Of a stretch of DNA of 64,000 bases, positions 53,238 to 64,000 are shown piece by piece. Below the pieces are notes generated by a model. That model saw only the letters and a list, made by a program, of their open reading frames with translations. It had not been told where the DNA came from and ran no database searches. The DNA comes from Alectoria sarmentosa (taxonomy: Eukaryota > Ascomycota > Lecanoromycetes > Lecanorales > Parmeliaceae). The stretch covers positions 46,908 through 110,907 of the forward strand of contig WOGZ01000095.1 of the NCBI GenBank assembly GCA_009733775.1, read 5' to 3'. The position numbers were made by a program, and so were the translations under genes. Every line of letters begins with the position of its first letter. Position 1 is the stretch's first letter.

Positions 53238-54534
53238 TTGCGTGCCTCAAACGTGTCGAAACGAGGACATGATATCATTCTTCTTGGACGAGAGCTGCAG
53301 GCTGCTCTTCATGTGCCATAGATAGTCTTGGTGGAGACGCAAAGGCTGCTTGTAGTCAAATAGATAGTGCTTGCAATCGCCAGCGCAGTGTCCAAAAAGC
53401 CGCCATACTGGATGGAGCAGGTACAAGCGACCCATTCAACTACTCGTACAGAGCTATGGAGGCCTTGGTTTACTTTTGATTTTCATTGACTTTGGTCAAC
53501 GGCATTATTTATTCATCATTCAAATTGCCTCAATAACGTCTACTCTGTAGGCTGTAGCATAACGAATGTCTTGCACGCCCCAATCCCTATCCCAATCCCA
53601 ATCCCACTCCCAATCCCCAATCCCCAATCCCAATGCCAATATTGATGGGTAATCGGCGCGATGGCGGGCTTATCGGTCAAAGTTGAAGCTGGCTGGCCAA
53701 TGCCAGAGGTACAAGTATTTGACATATGCAGGAGTCGGGAGCCAGAGACTGGAATGGGCAAGTCTAAAGAGCTTCCCGCTCTCACCGCAGGACACCGCTT
53801 GAAGCCGAGTAAGCCGACAGGTCGCTTGCTTCTTCTTCATCCAATCCAATCCTTCTCCGTCACAAGACCTGGATTAAATCTCCGAAGTCTTTTACGTCTT
53901 CTTGTCCCTCCTCCTCCTCCTCCTCATTTCCCTCCTTCCCTTTCTTTCCCTCCTTCTTTACCCAATCCTTGAACATCTCATTCTGTAGTCTTGCTATACC
54001 ATCTCACCATCTCACCATCTCACATAGATTAGAATCCAATCAAGTTCTGCAACAGCATCCACCAATCGTAAATCTATCTACACAAACAAGCTTTACTCCA
54101 GATTTGCCTGGTTCAATTATTTCTTCACTCTTGACTCTTGCCTCGCATACTTAACACATCCGGAGCAACACCCGGGATTTCCTCAAAGTAAAAAACTACG
54201 ATCCTTTTCTTCAGATCTGAAAGCATCAACATCTGCGTTGATGTCGGTTGATATACGCCAATCACTTACCTGCTTGCGTTATCCGTCTCGTTTTGAGACG
54301 GTGTCGAAAACGCAATTGTCGAAAGAACATAGTGGTGACTTAATAAGACCCATTGATCGTCATTAACCGGTAGACTGTTAGAGTGAGTCTGAAGTACCAA
54401 CACTGACCCCGTACGTACTAGTAAATGTGCACCGTTGCTGACCATTGCAAGACGAATGACCCAGTCTACTCAGCACATCAACAACACTTCAGCTATTCCG
54501 GCCAGTAGAGAAAGCCGCTTTAAAGTCAGAAACT
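53238..54534. promoter_or_regulatory. Promoter/leader region of the GNAT gene, with simple repeats
   Basis: About 1.3 kb. A CCAATC-type microsatellite lies at 53579-53640 and a long C/T tract at about 53890-53965, followed by CATCTCAC repeats near 54000. Such pyrimidine tracts often lie near fungal transcription starts. No gene seen. Confidence 0.45.
53579..53640 (+). repeat. Imperfect CCCAAT microsatellite
   Basis: About ten units of CCCAAT/CCCCAAT with small changes. Confidence 0.75.
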
Positions 54535-55505
54535 ATGGAGAAGAAATCTAACCCAGCCGTCACGATCGAGTCCCTCCCCAGCATCTCGGAAGCCTCCAGC
54601 TCCAGCTCCAGCGCAGCCGCCGCTTCGGCCGCCAACCATCAAGTCCGCGTCCTCCACAAAAGTGAGTACAAGCAAGCCGCCCTCTGCCTCGCCGAAGCCT
54701 TCAAGGACGACGATGTAGTCATGTACTTTGTCAAAACCGGCGACCGCAAGAAATTCACCCCGGACGATGAGTGGAAACTGCATCTCCACATCATGGAATG
54801 CATCACCTATGCGCACTGTATCAGTGGATTGGCGACTGCCATTGGTCCAAACTATGACTGTGTAGCTCTTTGGTATGTAATATCGTCACTTCCTCTTCAA
54901 AGTTCCTCGACCGGGCATACGTAGGTGATACAGTGCAGAAGCGACTGATGCAAGCCTCGAGGAACAGGATGCCCCCGAACAAAAACATGGACGATTTCTG
55001 CACCATGCTCTGGAGCGGCATGTTCGGCCTCCACTGGAAGCTCTCCAAGGAAGGCAAGAAACGCTTCTTCGACGAGTTCCTGCCCTTGCTGCATGACACC
55101 AAACACCACATCCTGAGCAAGGACGACGACAATTCCTGGTATCTCGTCTACATTGGCACGAAGCCGGGTTCGAGGGGCAAAGGCTACGCCAAAAGTCTGA
55201 TCGAGTATACTACCAAGCAGGTATGTCCATCGACTCACCTGACATTTCCTTCCAAAGTCGGGGGGCTGTTGATTATTGATTAACGGGCAAACAAGGCCGA
55301 CATCGAAAACCGCGTCAGCTACCTCGAATGCAGCAACATCCTCAACTTGAAACTCTACGGTCGACTCGGGTTTCAGATGGTCAAGAAGATTCAGCTCTTG
55401 CGCGGCGGGAAGCCGATTGAGCTGGATGTCATGATCAGGTTGCCCGTGGTGCAAAAGCTGGTTGGGAAGACTTCAGAGTTTGCGGAGCATGAGGGTGGGA
55501 AGTGA
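54535..55505 (+). CDS. GNAT-family N-acetyltransferase
   Basis: Three exons: 54535-54872, 54968-55220, 55296-55505, 266 residues. After a Ser/Ala-rich start, the fold begins at VRVLHKSEYKQAALCLAEAF (residues about 37-56). The acetyl-CoA loop is WYLVYIGTKPGSRGKGYAKS, with the RGxGY/A pattern, near residue 190, followed by NRVSYLECSNILNLKLYGRL (beta5/alpha4). This matches fungal acetyltransferases that act on small molecules or peptides; the substrate is not predictable. The second splice joins the helix of the P-loop region to the last strands and uses a weak branch (TTAAC). No transit or signal sequence. Convergent with MLH1. Confidence 0.82.
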
Positions 55506-55796
55506 GCTTGCGGCGGAGGCAGGGGATAGAGAGATGACCAGGGAGTTTCATTAGTAACAGGTCTTGATTGCGGTGAGATGAGAAATTGATGGGAACAGAT
55601 TGTGAAATGTCAGAGAATGCGGTAGCAGATTGGTGACGATGATGGAGACAAATTGCGCTCTTTAGTACACACATGCATACCAAGCAATAACGATATTATG
55701 AATACATGCGTTGATTCAGTTACATTTTCATGCCGCTCGTCAAGTTGCGAATATTATCAATTCCACAAGGGCTCCTAGAGTATGACGACCAACATC

Positions 55797-58080
55797 TTAA
55801 CATCGTTCAAAGACCCTGTAGAGCCCCTTCAGATTCGCTACCTCCACCACACCTTTGAGCAGCCCCTTGGTAGCAACCAACCTCGCCCTGAAAGCTGGGA
55901 ATAGCACGTGCTCCAGCACCCTGCCCATGTCTTCCCTTCGTGCTTCAAGACTAGCTTGGTCCTCGTCCACTCCGTCCACTTCTCCCACCTGAGTTTCATC
56001 GCCCGCCAACGCTCTAGGAGGCAGCTGCTCCGGTGTATAAAAACTCGCCAACTCCCTTAAGAAGGTATGAAAGCAACTTTCCTCGTCCACCCAGTCGACG
56101 CACGGGCCCATGCGCATCAGGAAACGCGGGAGCTTGACTAGACTGGGAGTGTAGCCCTTCATCAAAAGCGGGAGGCTGACTAGTTTACCTTCTCGAGAGA
56201 CCTCGAAGTTGAAGTACTGTAGTAGCATTTCCCTACTAGCGACGAGTTGGGTCGTAACCATATCCGGAACAGTAGCCCAGGGCACGCCTTCGTCTTCTGG
56301 ATTTCCAAGTGCCTTTTCGTGTTTGACGCCGATGGAGATTAAGGATCTGATGTCTAGCGGCGTTTCGAATCTGATGGCACCCAAATTCCCGAAGTCGGTG
56401 AGGCCCAGCTGGTAGAAGTACTCGTTTGAGACCATGCCGTAGTCGACGAGAAATAGCTTGACACCGCCTTGGATTGCAACTATGCGACGATTGAGATCCA
56501 CGAGGCCGACGTAGGTGTGAGATGCAAAAACAGCAGTTAGTCCAGCGTGCATGGAGTCACGGACTGATGCTCGTAGGTGCTTGATCGTTCTATAATTATA
56601 ATCTATGGGCTCCCTGGGCGAAGTGAGGTAGGTGGTAGATGGAGGAGCAGGCGTGGATGCGCTATTAGCTGATGGTGGGAGCATGGAAGTTATTTTGCGT
56701 AACTGAGGGTCGGTGCGGACAAGTTGGTACTCCCATGGCTTGGCGGGTGGTGGTTTCTGGGTAGATTTTGGGGTCTCTACCCGGATTTTTGAGAGGATCG
56801 GGACAGGTGTTTTGGCGCTGGGGAGGAGAGACTGAGTCGTGAATGTTCTGCTGGTGTCAACCTGTGACAGCTTGGTAGAGATCTCTGTGCAGATACTTTC
56901 GATGATTTCTTCTTCATTGAGGAAATTGACTTCTCGCTTGGTAGGATGTACATTGACGTCGACTCGCTGAGGATCGATGTCCAGGCTGAGATAGATGAAT
57001 GGGTGACCACCTTTAGGGAGATAGGCCGAGTACGTCTGTTCTATAGCCTTTTTGATCGCAGAGGATTCCACAGAGCGATGATTTATGAAAAGGAGAAGCG
57101 TAGTCTTCTTGACGTGGTAGTTTGCATTACTTGTCCAGCCAGAAGCCTCGAGCCCCCATTTTCCATCACTGACTTGAAAATCAATCAGCTCGTTGGCAAC
57201 AGCACTTCCATGGATTTGGCGGATACTATCAACAGTGCTAGCGTTCGAGGGAGTGGAAATGCCCATGGTAGATTCTCCATGCTTCTTGCAGGAAAATGCG
57301 ACCCTTTTGCAATGTACGGCATAACGACCTACAACTTCAAGGATCTTGGCGTATTCCTCACTAGGTGAACGAAAAGCTTTTCGCCGAGAAGCCATGTTGT
57401 AAAAGAGGTCCTCGACCTGTCATGACATGAGAACTGATTACGAGGAGTATCGAGACCCACCTACCGTGATCTGTGTACCCCCGCGACCGGCAGTGGGCTT
57501 CGGCTCTGTGCTTTGACCAGGCTTTGCAGGCGTCAGTCTACCGTCCGCATAATGAGCACGCCAAGCACAACTTGAGTCTGCGGTCTTTGTGGTGATTGTG
57601 AGGTGAGCAATATGACTGATACTGGCCAAAGCCTCTCCTCTGAAGCCATACGTGCCAATGGAGGTTAGATCCTCAAAGGTCTTGAGCTTGGAAGTTGTAA
57701 ACCTCTCGCAGAGAATTGGTAAGTCGTCTTTCTATGCCATAGTCAGCAGAATTGAAAGCAACTTCACTCTGCAAACCACAGCGACTGACGTTGATACCAT
57801 GTCCGTTGTCCGTGATTTGAAGCAACTTCAGCCCTCCATCCTTGACGACGATCTCGAGAGAAGTAGAGCCAGCATCAACAGCATTCTCTATCAATTCCTT
57901 CAATGCATGAACAGGGGCGACTATGATCTCGCCTGCAGCAATTTTGTTGACAACATCTTGATCAAGAGCCTGGGATCGCCCATCAGCTGCGGCTCTGCCC
58001 TCAGCTCATTTCGAACATGCTACCTTGATCCTTTTTGGAGCCTGGCAAGCTAAATTGTATTCTTCAGCTTTCCTCTTCAT
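55797..58080 (-). CDS. MLH1: DNA mismatch repair protein Mlh1
   Basis: Four exons: 58080-58024, 57969-57790, 57731-57465, 57416-55797, 707 residues. Mlh1 forms MutL-type dimers (with Pms1, Mlh3 and others) that act after mismatch recognition and in meiotic crossing-over. GHKL ATPase motifs: ELIENAVDAGS (residues about 44-54), ITDNGHGIN, and TYGFRGEALASISHIA. The spliced KDDLPILCERFTTSKL and VEDLFYNMASRRKAF bridges are classic MutL sequence, followed by DVNVHPTKREVNFL. The C-terminus ends in VFERC, the conserved Mlh1 end needed by the endonuclease site of its partner. The introns are short (48-58 nt) and each restores conserved sequence. Divergent from the gene at 58673. Identification is firm. 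Confidence 0.96.
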
Positions 58081-58672
58081 CCCCCGAGGAGTGGTCTCAT
58101 GGTTAAGTAGGGTCTCTTGCATATTTCCTGCTGAGATGAAGTAAAGGAACTCCAAAGAAAAGAGGTTGAGACTTTCCACAGTCAGGTCTGCTTTGTTATG
58201 GAAATCCAACCCTTGTGCTTGCAAAACTATAACAAGTCCGCCCACAAGACCCAACTTTAGGAAAGTGCCTAAGCTTGTCCTTCCAAACTGTCTTACCCAA
58301 TATACTTGAACAGTCGCAACTTCACCCTTAGAGGTTCAGGAACTTGTTACTCTACTTGAGCATGTGCTCTACGATCAAAGCTACGGGAGGCGGCTCGTGC
58401 CGTAACGCCTAGACGTATGTAATTGGTAGGGACCGGGGGACCTCAAACTCTCCAATGACCCCCCAAAAGACCCCAAAGACCCGCGAATCCTTGCTGCCAT
58501 AGTACCTAGATACTAGGTACTCTACAGGAGTGCTGGTGAAAAGCTGTGACATACATTCAGCCCCACCTCTCTCAGTCCTTTCAATTGATCCATGTTGAGC
58601 GAGAATGATTTAGCTGATGATGTGCTCGTGCTATCCCTCGAGCTTCGGGTAGCCGACAAGCAGATAGTGTAG
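58081..58672. promoter_or_regulatory. Divergent promoter region, MLH1 and the type II membrane protein
   Basis: 592 bases between two opposite start codons. No gene or clear site seen. Confidence 0.4.
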
Positions 58673-61196
58673 ATGTCTTGGCTGGGGCGAATGTTCACTG
58701 GCGACGAAGAGCTTGGGAAAAAAGACGATGACCATAGACCGCAGTCCAACAGTGCTTCATCATCCTCATCCTCATCATGGTCTGCCCGAAAGACCTCGCC
58801 AGCATTTCGAAAGAGGAGAGTCATCTACGCCATTTGCGCACTCCTCTTCATCTACCTCTTTGTCAAGAATCTCCCAGATGATCTAGGGCCGAGCACACGT
58901 GATTACAATCCAACCGTCAACCAGGGCGGAAAGCTTCCTGAAGGAACGGTAGACCCACCAGCCAAGAAGCCAAAGCGTCCTGCAACACCATCCGAAGCAG
59001 AGGAACATTATCACGATGGACCTATCAAGTTTTACAAGCTGGCTTTATCGCTGCATTCCGTTGCACGACTGGGTGGACAACGTGAAGTCAATAGAAATGT
59101 TCTATTCGCAGCCTCGAGCCTGAAAAGTGCGTCCGAGATCATACCGCTGGCCTGCGAGATGGCTCGATGGGAGAGGAACGACGTCCATTTCGCCATCATG
59201 GGCAGAGATGATATGGAGATACAGGAGATCAAGAGCCTCAATGGAGCTGTCGATGATTGCAACGTTCATTGGCATGGTAAGGAGCGTGGCATTTTCGACA
59301 CATCATCTTTTATACTGATCCAGGAATGCAGATGCTCGTCCAGATTACTCTCGTTGGAGTTCAGAATTCCGTATGGAAATTAGTGTGGAAGCGAGTATGG
59401 AACATATTCAGACCTTTGTGCATCCTCAAGTCATCATCATCGACAATCCAAGCAGGGAGGATACCTTCTTCATAACAACGATAAGGAGTAAGTCAATCGA
59501 TATCGGCAAGTCAGTTATAGAGCTGCCATCGGACGCAACGGAGAACATGATGTGGATTACACGGCTTGATAGCGGATCACTTGCAGGTTTGTTTTACTAC
59601 CCTCCATATGCGCTCAGTCATTGACAGCATCATCTAGCATGGTCAACGACCTACGTCGACCTCCTCATCCAGGCACCGTCAGGCTCGTCAGGATCGCTTG
59701 TCCGGCTCCTAAAATCTATCCAAAGCGCAGACTATCTTGGCACTCGACGACCACATTTGACAATCGAACTTCCCGCAGAGATTGATGCCGCTACTTGGAG
59801 ATATCTCGAGAATTTTGTATGGCCACCGGTGGACTCTTCAGGAGCATCGCACGCTTCACAAGTCTCACTTCGACATCGTATCCCTCGTCGGACTCTGACA
59901 GAATACGAGGCTTCTGCACGTCTGATCGAGTCTTTCTATCCAGTGAGGACGAAAGATTCCCATGTCCTGTTACTGTCTCCTCAAATCGAACTTTCGCCGT
60001 TGTACTACCATTATCTCATCTACCATCTACTCGAATACAAATACTCCGCCCATGGTAAGGAAACCAAGAATTCTCCACACCTTATGGGTATCAGCCTCGA
60101 ACTCCCCACGCACTTTCTGAACGACAGCGAACCGCTCGTACCGCCTCTGATGGAAAAGCCGCCATCCAATCGCAAGGATAGCACACCAGGAGAACCTACA
60201 CCCTTCCTCTGGCAAGCTCCCAACAGCAATGCTGCTCTCTATTTTGGCGACAAATGGATGGAGTTCCACTCCTTCCTCACCGCCCGCCTCTCCAAGCCAC
60301 CTACAACCCGTACAAAGTTGATCAGTAAAAAGCATCCGTCGTGGCTAGAATTCCTCCTCGAGCTGATGCTGGCACGCCGTTACTCGCTCCTCTACCCAAA
60401 CTTCTCCATCGACGACGAAGCCATTGCCACCGTTCACCACGAACTCTATCAAGTCCCCGAAGAGTTCCCCAGAGAGCCTCCTACTCCCGCCTCGGTACCA
60501 GAGCTCAATCCCAACGAACCCCTTTCTTTAGTCTACGAGAGAAAAGACCGTCCACCACCCAATGCTGAACGTTCTCTCTCAACATCTACCCTGTTCTCAA
60601 TCCTCCCGAATTCCGGCGATCTCCCTGAAATACCTGACCTGCCCCTTCTGGCTTTCGATGGATCCACTCTTACCCAGAAGCAGGCCAATGACGACGCATG
60701 GGCATTCACAGAGGCGTATCGTCGCGAAATCGGCGGCTGTGAAGCTGAAGCCGAAGTTGCTAAACGCGAGCCCAACAGTGCGCTTGACCTCTTCTGTCAC
60801 CTCGACCAAGTGTACGATCCTCTGAAAGTCCACATGTATGATCCCAAGAAGATGTCCCATCATGGGAGTGCTCAGAAAAAGCCTCCGGTAGACGAGGATA
60901 TCATACCGGCAGACCAGAAGGAAAGTGCGAAAAAGGAGGCATCTGAGCATTTGGCAAGGCAGGCAGGCAGAGACACAGCTAGCCCGCCTAAAGAAAAGGG
61001 TGACAACGGCCAGGAGGCGCAGAACGAGTTTCAGGCTCAGATGGCGAGGCAGAAGAAGCAGGTTGGGCATGGAGAGGAAAAGGTTACAGGAAATGAGGGT
61101 CAAAAAGAGGGAACTGAGGTCCAGAAGCCGGACCCGAAGAGTACTGTCGAGGATCCAAAATCGAAGACGGCTCCGGAGAAAGGGCCAGGCTGGTGA
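58673..61196 (+). CDS. Type II membrane protein, glycosyltransferase-like, fungal
   Basis: Three exons: 58673-59276, 59332-59586, 59638-61196, 805 residues. A short Ser-rich cytosolic tail is followed by one membrane helix (VIYAICALLFIYLF, residues about 50-64) and a lumenal region, the topology of Golgi enzymes. The lumenal part looks like a GT-A fold glycosyltransferase: NVLFAASSLKSASEIIPLAC, AWSTTYVDLLIQAPSGSSGS, LLLSPQIELSPLYYHYLIYH (in the place of a DxD region) and NAALYFGDKWMEFHSFLTAR. The last 150 residues are rich in Lys, Glu and Gln and probably disordered. Similar fungal proteins are usually named glycosyltransferase 2; the donor and acceptor are unknown. Confidence is high for the gene, moderate for the class. 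Confidence 0.75.
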
Positions 61197-61772
61197 AGAT
61201 AGAAGTGATACAGGGTTGCTGGTGTGCAAACGGCATCCCTGTTTCAGTGGGCAAGTTGCCATTCTATAGATACCTATTTTTGGTGCTGCATTTTAGCCAG
61301 AATGATTACTCACGTTCCTTCCATGACCCCGTGATTGATCGGGAAGAAAGAGGACGACTGGACGCCGAGTGATTAGCTGTTCATGAAACGATCCGTTATA
61401 ACATGAATGTAGTCACCTACGAGTCGTTCTGACATGGGCGAAGCAAAATTCCGTTCTTGGAACGATTCTCTTCTCTAGAGAGAGTACTTCGAGCCTTCCT
61501 GCGATTGCGAACGCATGTTTATCACCAGGAATAATTCGTTCAACTCTACAGCTAGTGTACACGCCAAACTTCACTCACTGGTCATACAGTGGTGCTTTAT
61601 AGGTATCATCTTCATGCCGTCCGTTAAGGGATACGCATATCGCATACGCCAGCGCCATGATATCAACAGCGTGAGAATTCGCTCGCTATCGTACCGCTGT
61701 CAAGAAATGAGGAAGAAATCTAGAAGTACAATGCGACAATGGAGATAAATCTTCATCAATCATAGAGCATCA
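61197..61772. other. Intergenic between convergent genes
   Basis: About 575 bases with two 3' UTRs. Nothing recognised. Confidence 0.4.
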
Positions 61773-64000
61773 TCAGAAAGTGTCAGCAGGCTTCGATCCC
61801 TGATGCTGTAGATAAGCCTCTGGCACTTTCGGTACCCTTGGACTCCCAGGCCCATGATGTTGACCCCTGGATTGCGCCCCGCGCTGTCTGTAGTCTTTGC
61901 CTTCCAGCCCCGGCGCCATCTTTCGAATCGTCGAGACGGCGCTGCTGAGGGAGGTGCTTCCCAAAATTTTGGATCCATGGCCCGTGGAGCGCTCGTCTTC
62001 CGAGAAAGTTTCGTCGCCCTCGTCGTCGGAGAAGAGTTCGCTGGCGTTATTAGACCTGGTCGCTAGGTTGTTGGCTGGAGACGTGACAGAGCGAGAGTGG
62101 AGGGTCGGGCGGGTAGGAGGGGGAGCAGCCGTGTGCGACATTGTGGTCGATGGCGAAGTGAAGGCTGTGGGTGTCATGATGCCAGGGTCTCTGTTGCCTA
62201 AGGTCGTTCGTGGATCGGGAAACCCGTTGGTGAACGATATGACGGAGGCGGTGCGGGCGAGAGATTTGTGGAGGATGGGCGCGGTCTGTTGATCATAGAT
62301 ATCGGCGCCATTTTCCAAATCATGGTTGTAAGGAGTGACGGTGAGAGTAGAATAGCGATTTGAGGCGTCATTTTCTACGTCCAGAGAGTCTTCGAAGAAG
62401 TCATCGAGGCTGTTAAGCTTGGTGAGGAGATCGCCCATGCCGCCTTCCATACTGGTATCCGCGTAGGCATAGATATCTTCGGAAACAAGGGTATCGGAAC
62501 GCTCGAGTGGAAAATATGAGCCAGGATTTTCATCATCTGCATGGAACTCGATTTCTGGTGTCGGCATAGCCTCAGCTTCCGTGGAGTCACTCTGGATGCA
62601 GGCGAGGTACACGGCCTGCATATTTTCTCTAGTGTTATTCGAATGGATGGCCGGGGTCGGTATTGACCACCCTGTCTCCTCTGGAATGCCGTACAGACTT
62701 TGGGTCTTGTCGTATTCTTTGCGTGTTGTGCGGGAACCCGAGCTAATGAGACTCATCCGCAAATGATGCTTCGACATTGGCGTCTCAGACATAGTCATAA
62801 TATGGTCCATGACTTCCAGTGCCTGTGGACAATACTGCGTCTGAAGAAGTCGGAGCAAGGGCGAGATCAGGTCCGGCCCCTGACTCGCAATTTCTGTCCG
62901 ACGTGTATCGACGTTCTGAATGACCGCGAGGAGGACTTCCAGAGTCCTCACTTTATACCAATGAAGCCGATTGGTGAGAAGCCCAATCATGAATATCAGG
63001 GTCTTGAGCTCCCAGGTCGGAAAGAACGTCTTTCGAAGCGCGGAAAGTATTTGCGCTAGGAAATCACTGCTTGTTGTGAACCGACTATTGGAGAACGTAT
63101 TGAGGACCATCGCGATCTCCTGATTTTCCTGGTACTCCGCCACCGACGCCAGTATCTGTGCAGTCTGAACGCATTCGATTCTCCTCGTTGGATCGTCGAA
63201 AGAATGCAAAAATCGTGGTAGATTGCCCAGAGTTCCGAAGAGAAGTCGAGTCTCTGTGCCTACCAGATCGCTGTCTGGCAAATGCATCACTCGATCTAAG
63301 ATCTGGAGAGATTTCTCGAGTGACACATCGGACTTCAAGCCTTTGTAAAGGTGAGGAGTAATGCCTGCAAACGTACCTTGCCACTTATCGGGCTTAGCTT
63401 TCTCCAATATCTTGACCACGGCTGGATCGCTCAGGTTGACTTTGCCAAGCAGTTTCTCCAACATTCCAAGAACTTCAATGAATTCCCGCTCATACACGGT
63501 ATCCATACAAGCGCATGTTGCCCAGAAAAGCTGGGGATATTGTAGCAGGTCCGTTGGCTCCAACCTTTCGATGATAGCCTTCAATGTAGTCAATATTTCC
63601 AAAGAAAAGATCTGTACATCGTAAACTTTATCTGCGATAGTATTTGATAAACGAGCAAGTATATCCGCAAGCATGGGCCGATCGAAGGTGGAGAGGATAC
63701 AGCGAAAGACTTGGAAGGATCGGCAGGCTATGTGCCTGACTGGACATGAGGTGGCCCAACCGAGCGTCATTCTGGCCCACTGCTCCTGTATCTGAGGATA
63801 TGCGATGGCAAAAAGGCTAACGACCTCCGCGGTAACGTGCGCCATAGAAGCTGGAACCCGATTGCTGTCGTCGATCTCGTCCTTGCCATTCCACTCTTCG
63901 TAAGTCCAAACGACTTTGGGTTCATCCTGCCTAATTGATTCTACAAACACTTCTATAGTCTGTTTGTTGGGTGTCGTGCTATTGTCGTCGATTTTGGTAA
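61773..64000 (-). CDS. Cell morphogenesis protein Tao3/Pag1 (Furry family), C-terminal part
   Basis: The frame is open from the stop at 61773 through the right edge of the window, so the 5' part (most of a protein usually over 2,000 residues) is missing. Furry/Tao3/Mor2 scaffolds act with NDR kinases in the RAM/MOR pathway controlling polarised growth. The visible part begins in HEAT-like helices (HVTAEVVSLFAIAYPQIQEQ, RSFQVFRCILSTFDRPMLAD) and includes the conserved C-terminal block WYKVRTLEVLLAVIQNVDTR and LLRLLQTQYCPQALEVMDHI, then EYDKTQSLYGIPEETGWSIP. The last 200 residues are Ser/Thr-rich and acidic in patches, likely phosphorylated. No intron is needed in this part. Family call rests on the C-terminal block. 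Confidence 0.85.
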   Translation of the reverse strand, partial: TKIDDNSTTPNKQTIEVFVESIRQDEPKVVWTYEEWNGKDEIDDSNRVPASMAHVTAEVVSLFAIAYPQIQEQWARMTLGWATSCPVRHIACRSFQVFRCILSTFDRPMLADILARLSNTIADKVYDVQIFSLEILTTLKAIIERLEPTDLLQYPQLFWATCACMDTVYEREFIEVLGMLEKLLGKVNLSDPAVVKILEKAKPDKWQGTFAGITPHLYKGLKSDVSLEKSLQILDRVMHLPDSDLVGTETRLLFGTLGNLPRFLHSFDDPTRRIECVQTAQILASVAEYQENQEIAMVLNTFSNSRFTTSSDFLAQILSALRKTFFPTWELKTLIFMIGLLTNRLHWYKVRTLEVLLAVIQNVDTRRTEIASQGPDLISPLLRLLQTQYCPQALEVMDHIMTMSETPMSKHHLRMSLISSGSRTTRKEYDKTQSLYGIPEETGWSIPTPAIHSNNTRENMQAVYLACIQSDSTEAEAMPTPEIEFHADDENPGSYFPLERSDTLVSEDIYAYADTSMEGGMGDLLTKLNSLDDFFEDSLDVENDASNRYSTLTVTPYNHDLENGADIYDQQTAPILHKSLARTASVISFTNGFPDPRTTLGNRDPGIMTPTAFTSPSTTMSHTAAPPPTRPTLHSRSVTSPANNLATRSNNASELFSDDEGDETFSEDERSTGHGSKILGSTSLSSAVSTIRKMAPGLEGKDYRQRGAQSRGQHHGPGSPRVPKVPEAYLQHQGSKPADTF

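Overview
This window comes from a filamentous ascomycete (Pezizomycotina). The genes are split by short GT-AG introns (mostly 42-95 nt) with CTAAC/CTGAC branch points. Gene density is moderate and genes lie on both strands. Typical fungal families are present: Clr2, Golgi apyrase, Ure2-like GST, She9/Mdm33, Tao3/Pag1 and an Arp1-type amidase. I cannot fix the class. Introner-like introns fit Dothideomycetes and related groups but do not prove it.

Layout. 0.1-8 kb: pantothenate synthetase, RNase P/MRP subunit Pop4, and a nine-exon SNF2 ATPase with a C-terminal PHD-type zinc module. The SNF2 gene is divergent from a Clr2 silencing factor (8.1-10.2 kb). 11-20 kb: Ynd1-type apyrase, MDR oxidoreductase, F-box protein, small alpha/beta-barrel-like protein. 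19.4-26 kb: gene-poor, with a decayed coding region, a Ser/Pro-rich fungal protein and a class I glutamine amidotransferase. 26-32 kb: Dpb3-like Pol epsilon subunit, CLC chloride transporter, She9/Mdm33. 32.0-33.5 kb: a compact LTR element with only a Gag-like frame. 33.8-44.8 kb: GST, secreted amidase, a conserved unknown, and a GNPAT/PlsB-type acyltransferase. 45 kb: a TA-flanked MITE. 45.7-48.6 kb: a broken tandem PLP decarboxylase. 50-64 kb: DUF202 membrane protein, isopentenyl-diphosphate isomerase, GNAT, MLH1, a type II membrane protein and the C-terminal part of Tao3/Pag1, which runs off the right edge.

Most genes are unrelated housekeeping functions and I see no biosynthetic cluster. 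The most notable feature is a dispersed family of about ten related introns of 135-166 nt in six unrelated genes (SNF2 x5, apyrase, F-box, GST, amidase, acyltransferase). They share a 5' end, a GACATG..GGGAGC core, a CTGACTCCGAAA 3' end and inverted-repeat/hairpin potential. They match introner-like elements, i.e. introns that multiply like mobile elements. Two further introns (Dpb3-like and IDI1 genes) need GC-AG splicing with the same donor hexamer GCACGT.
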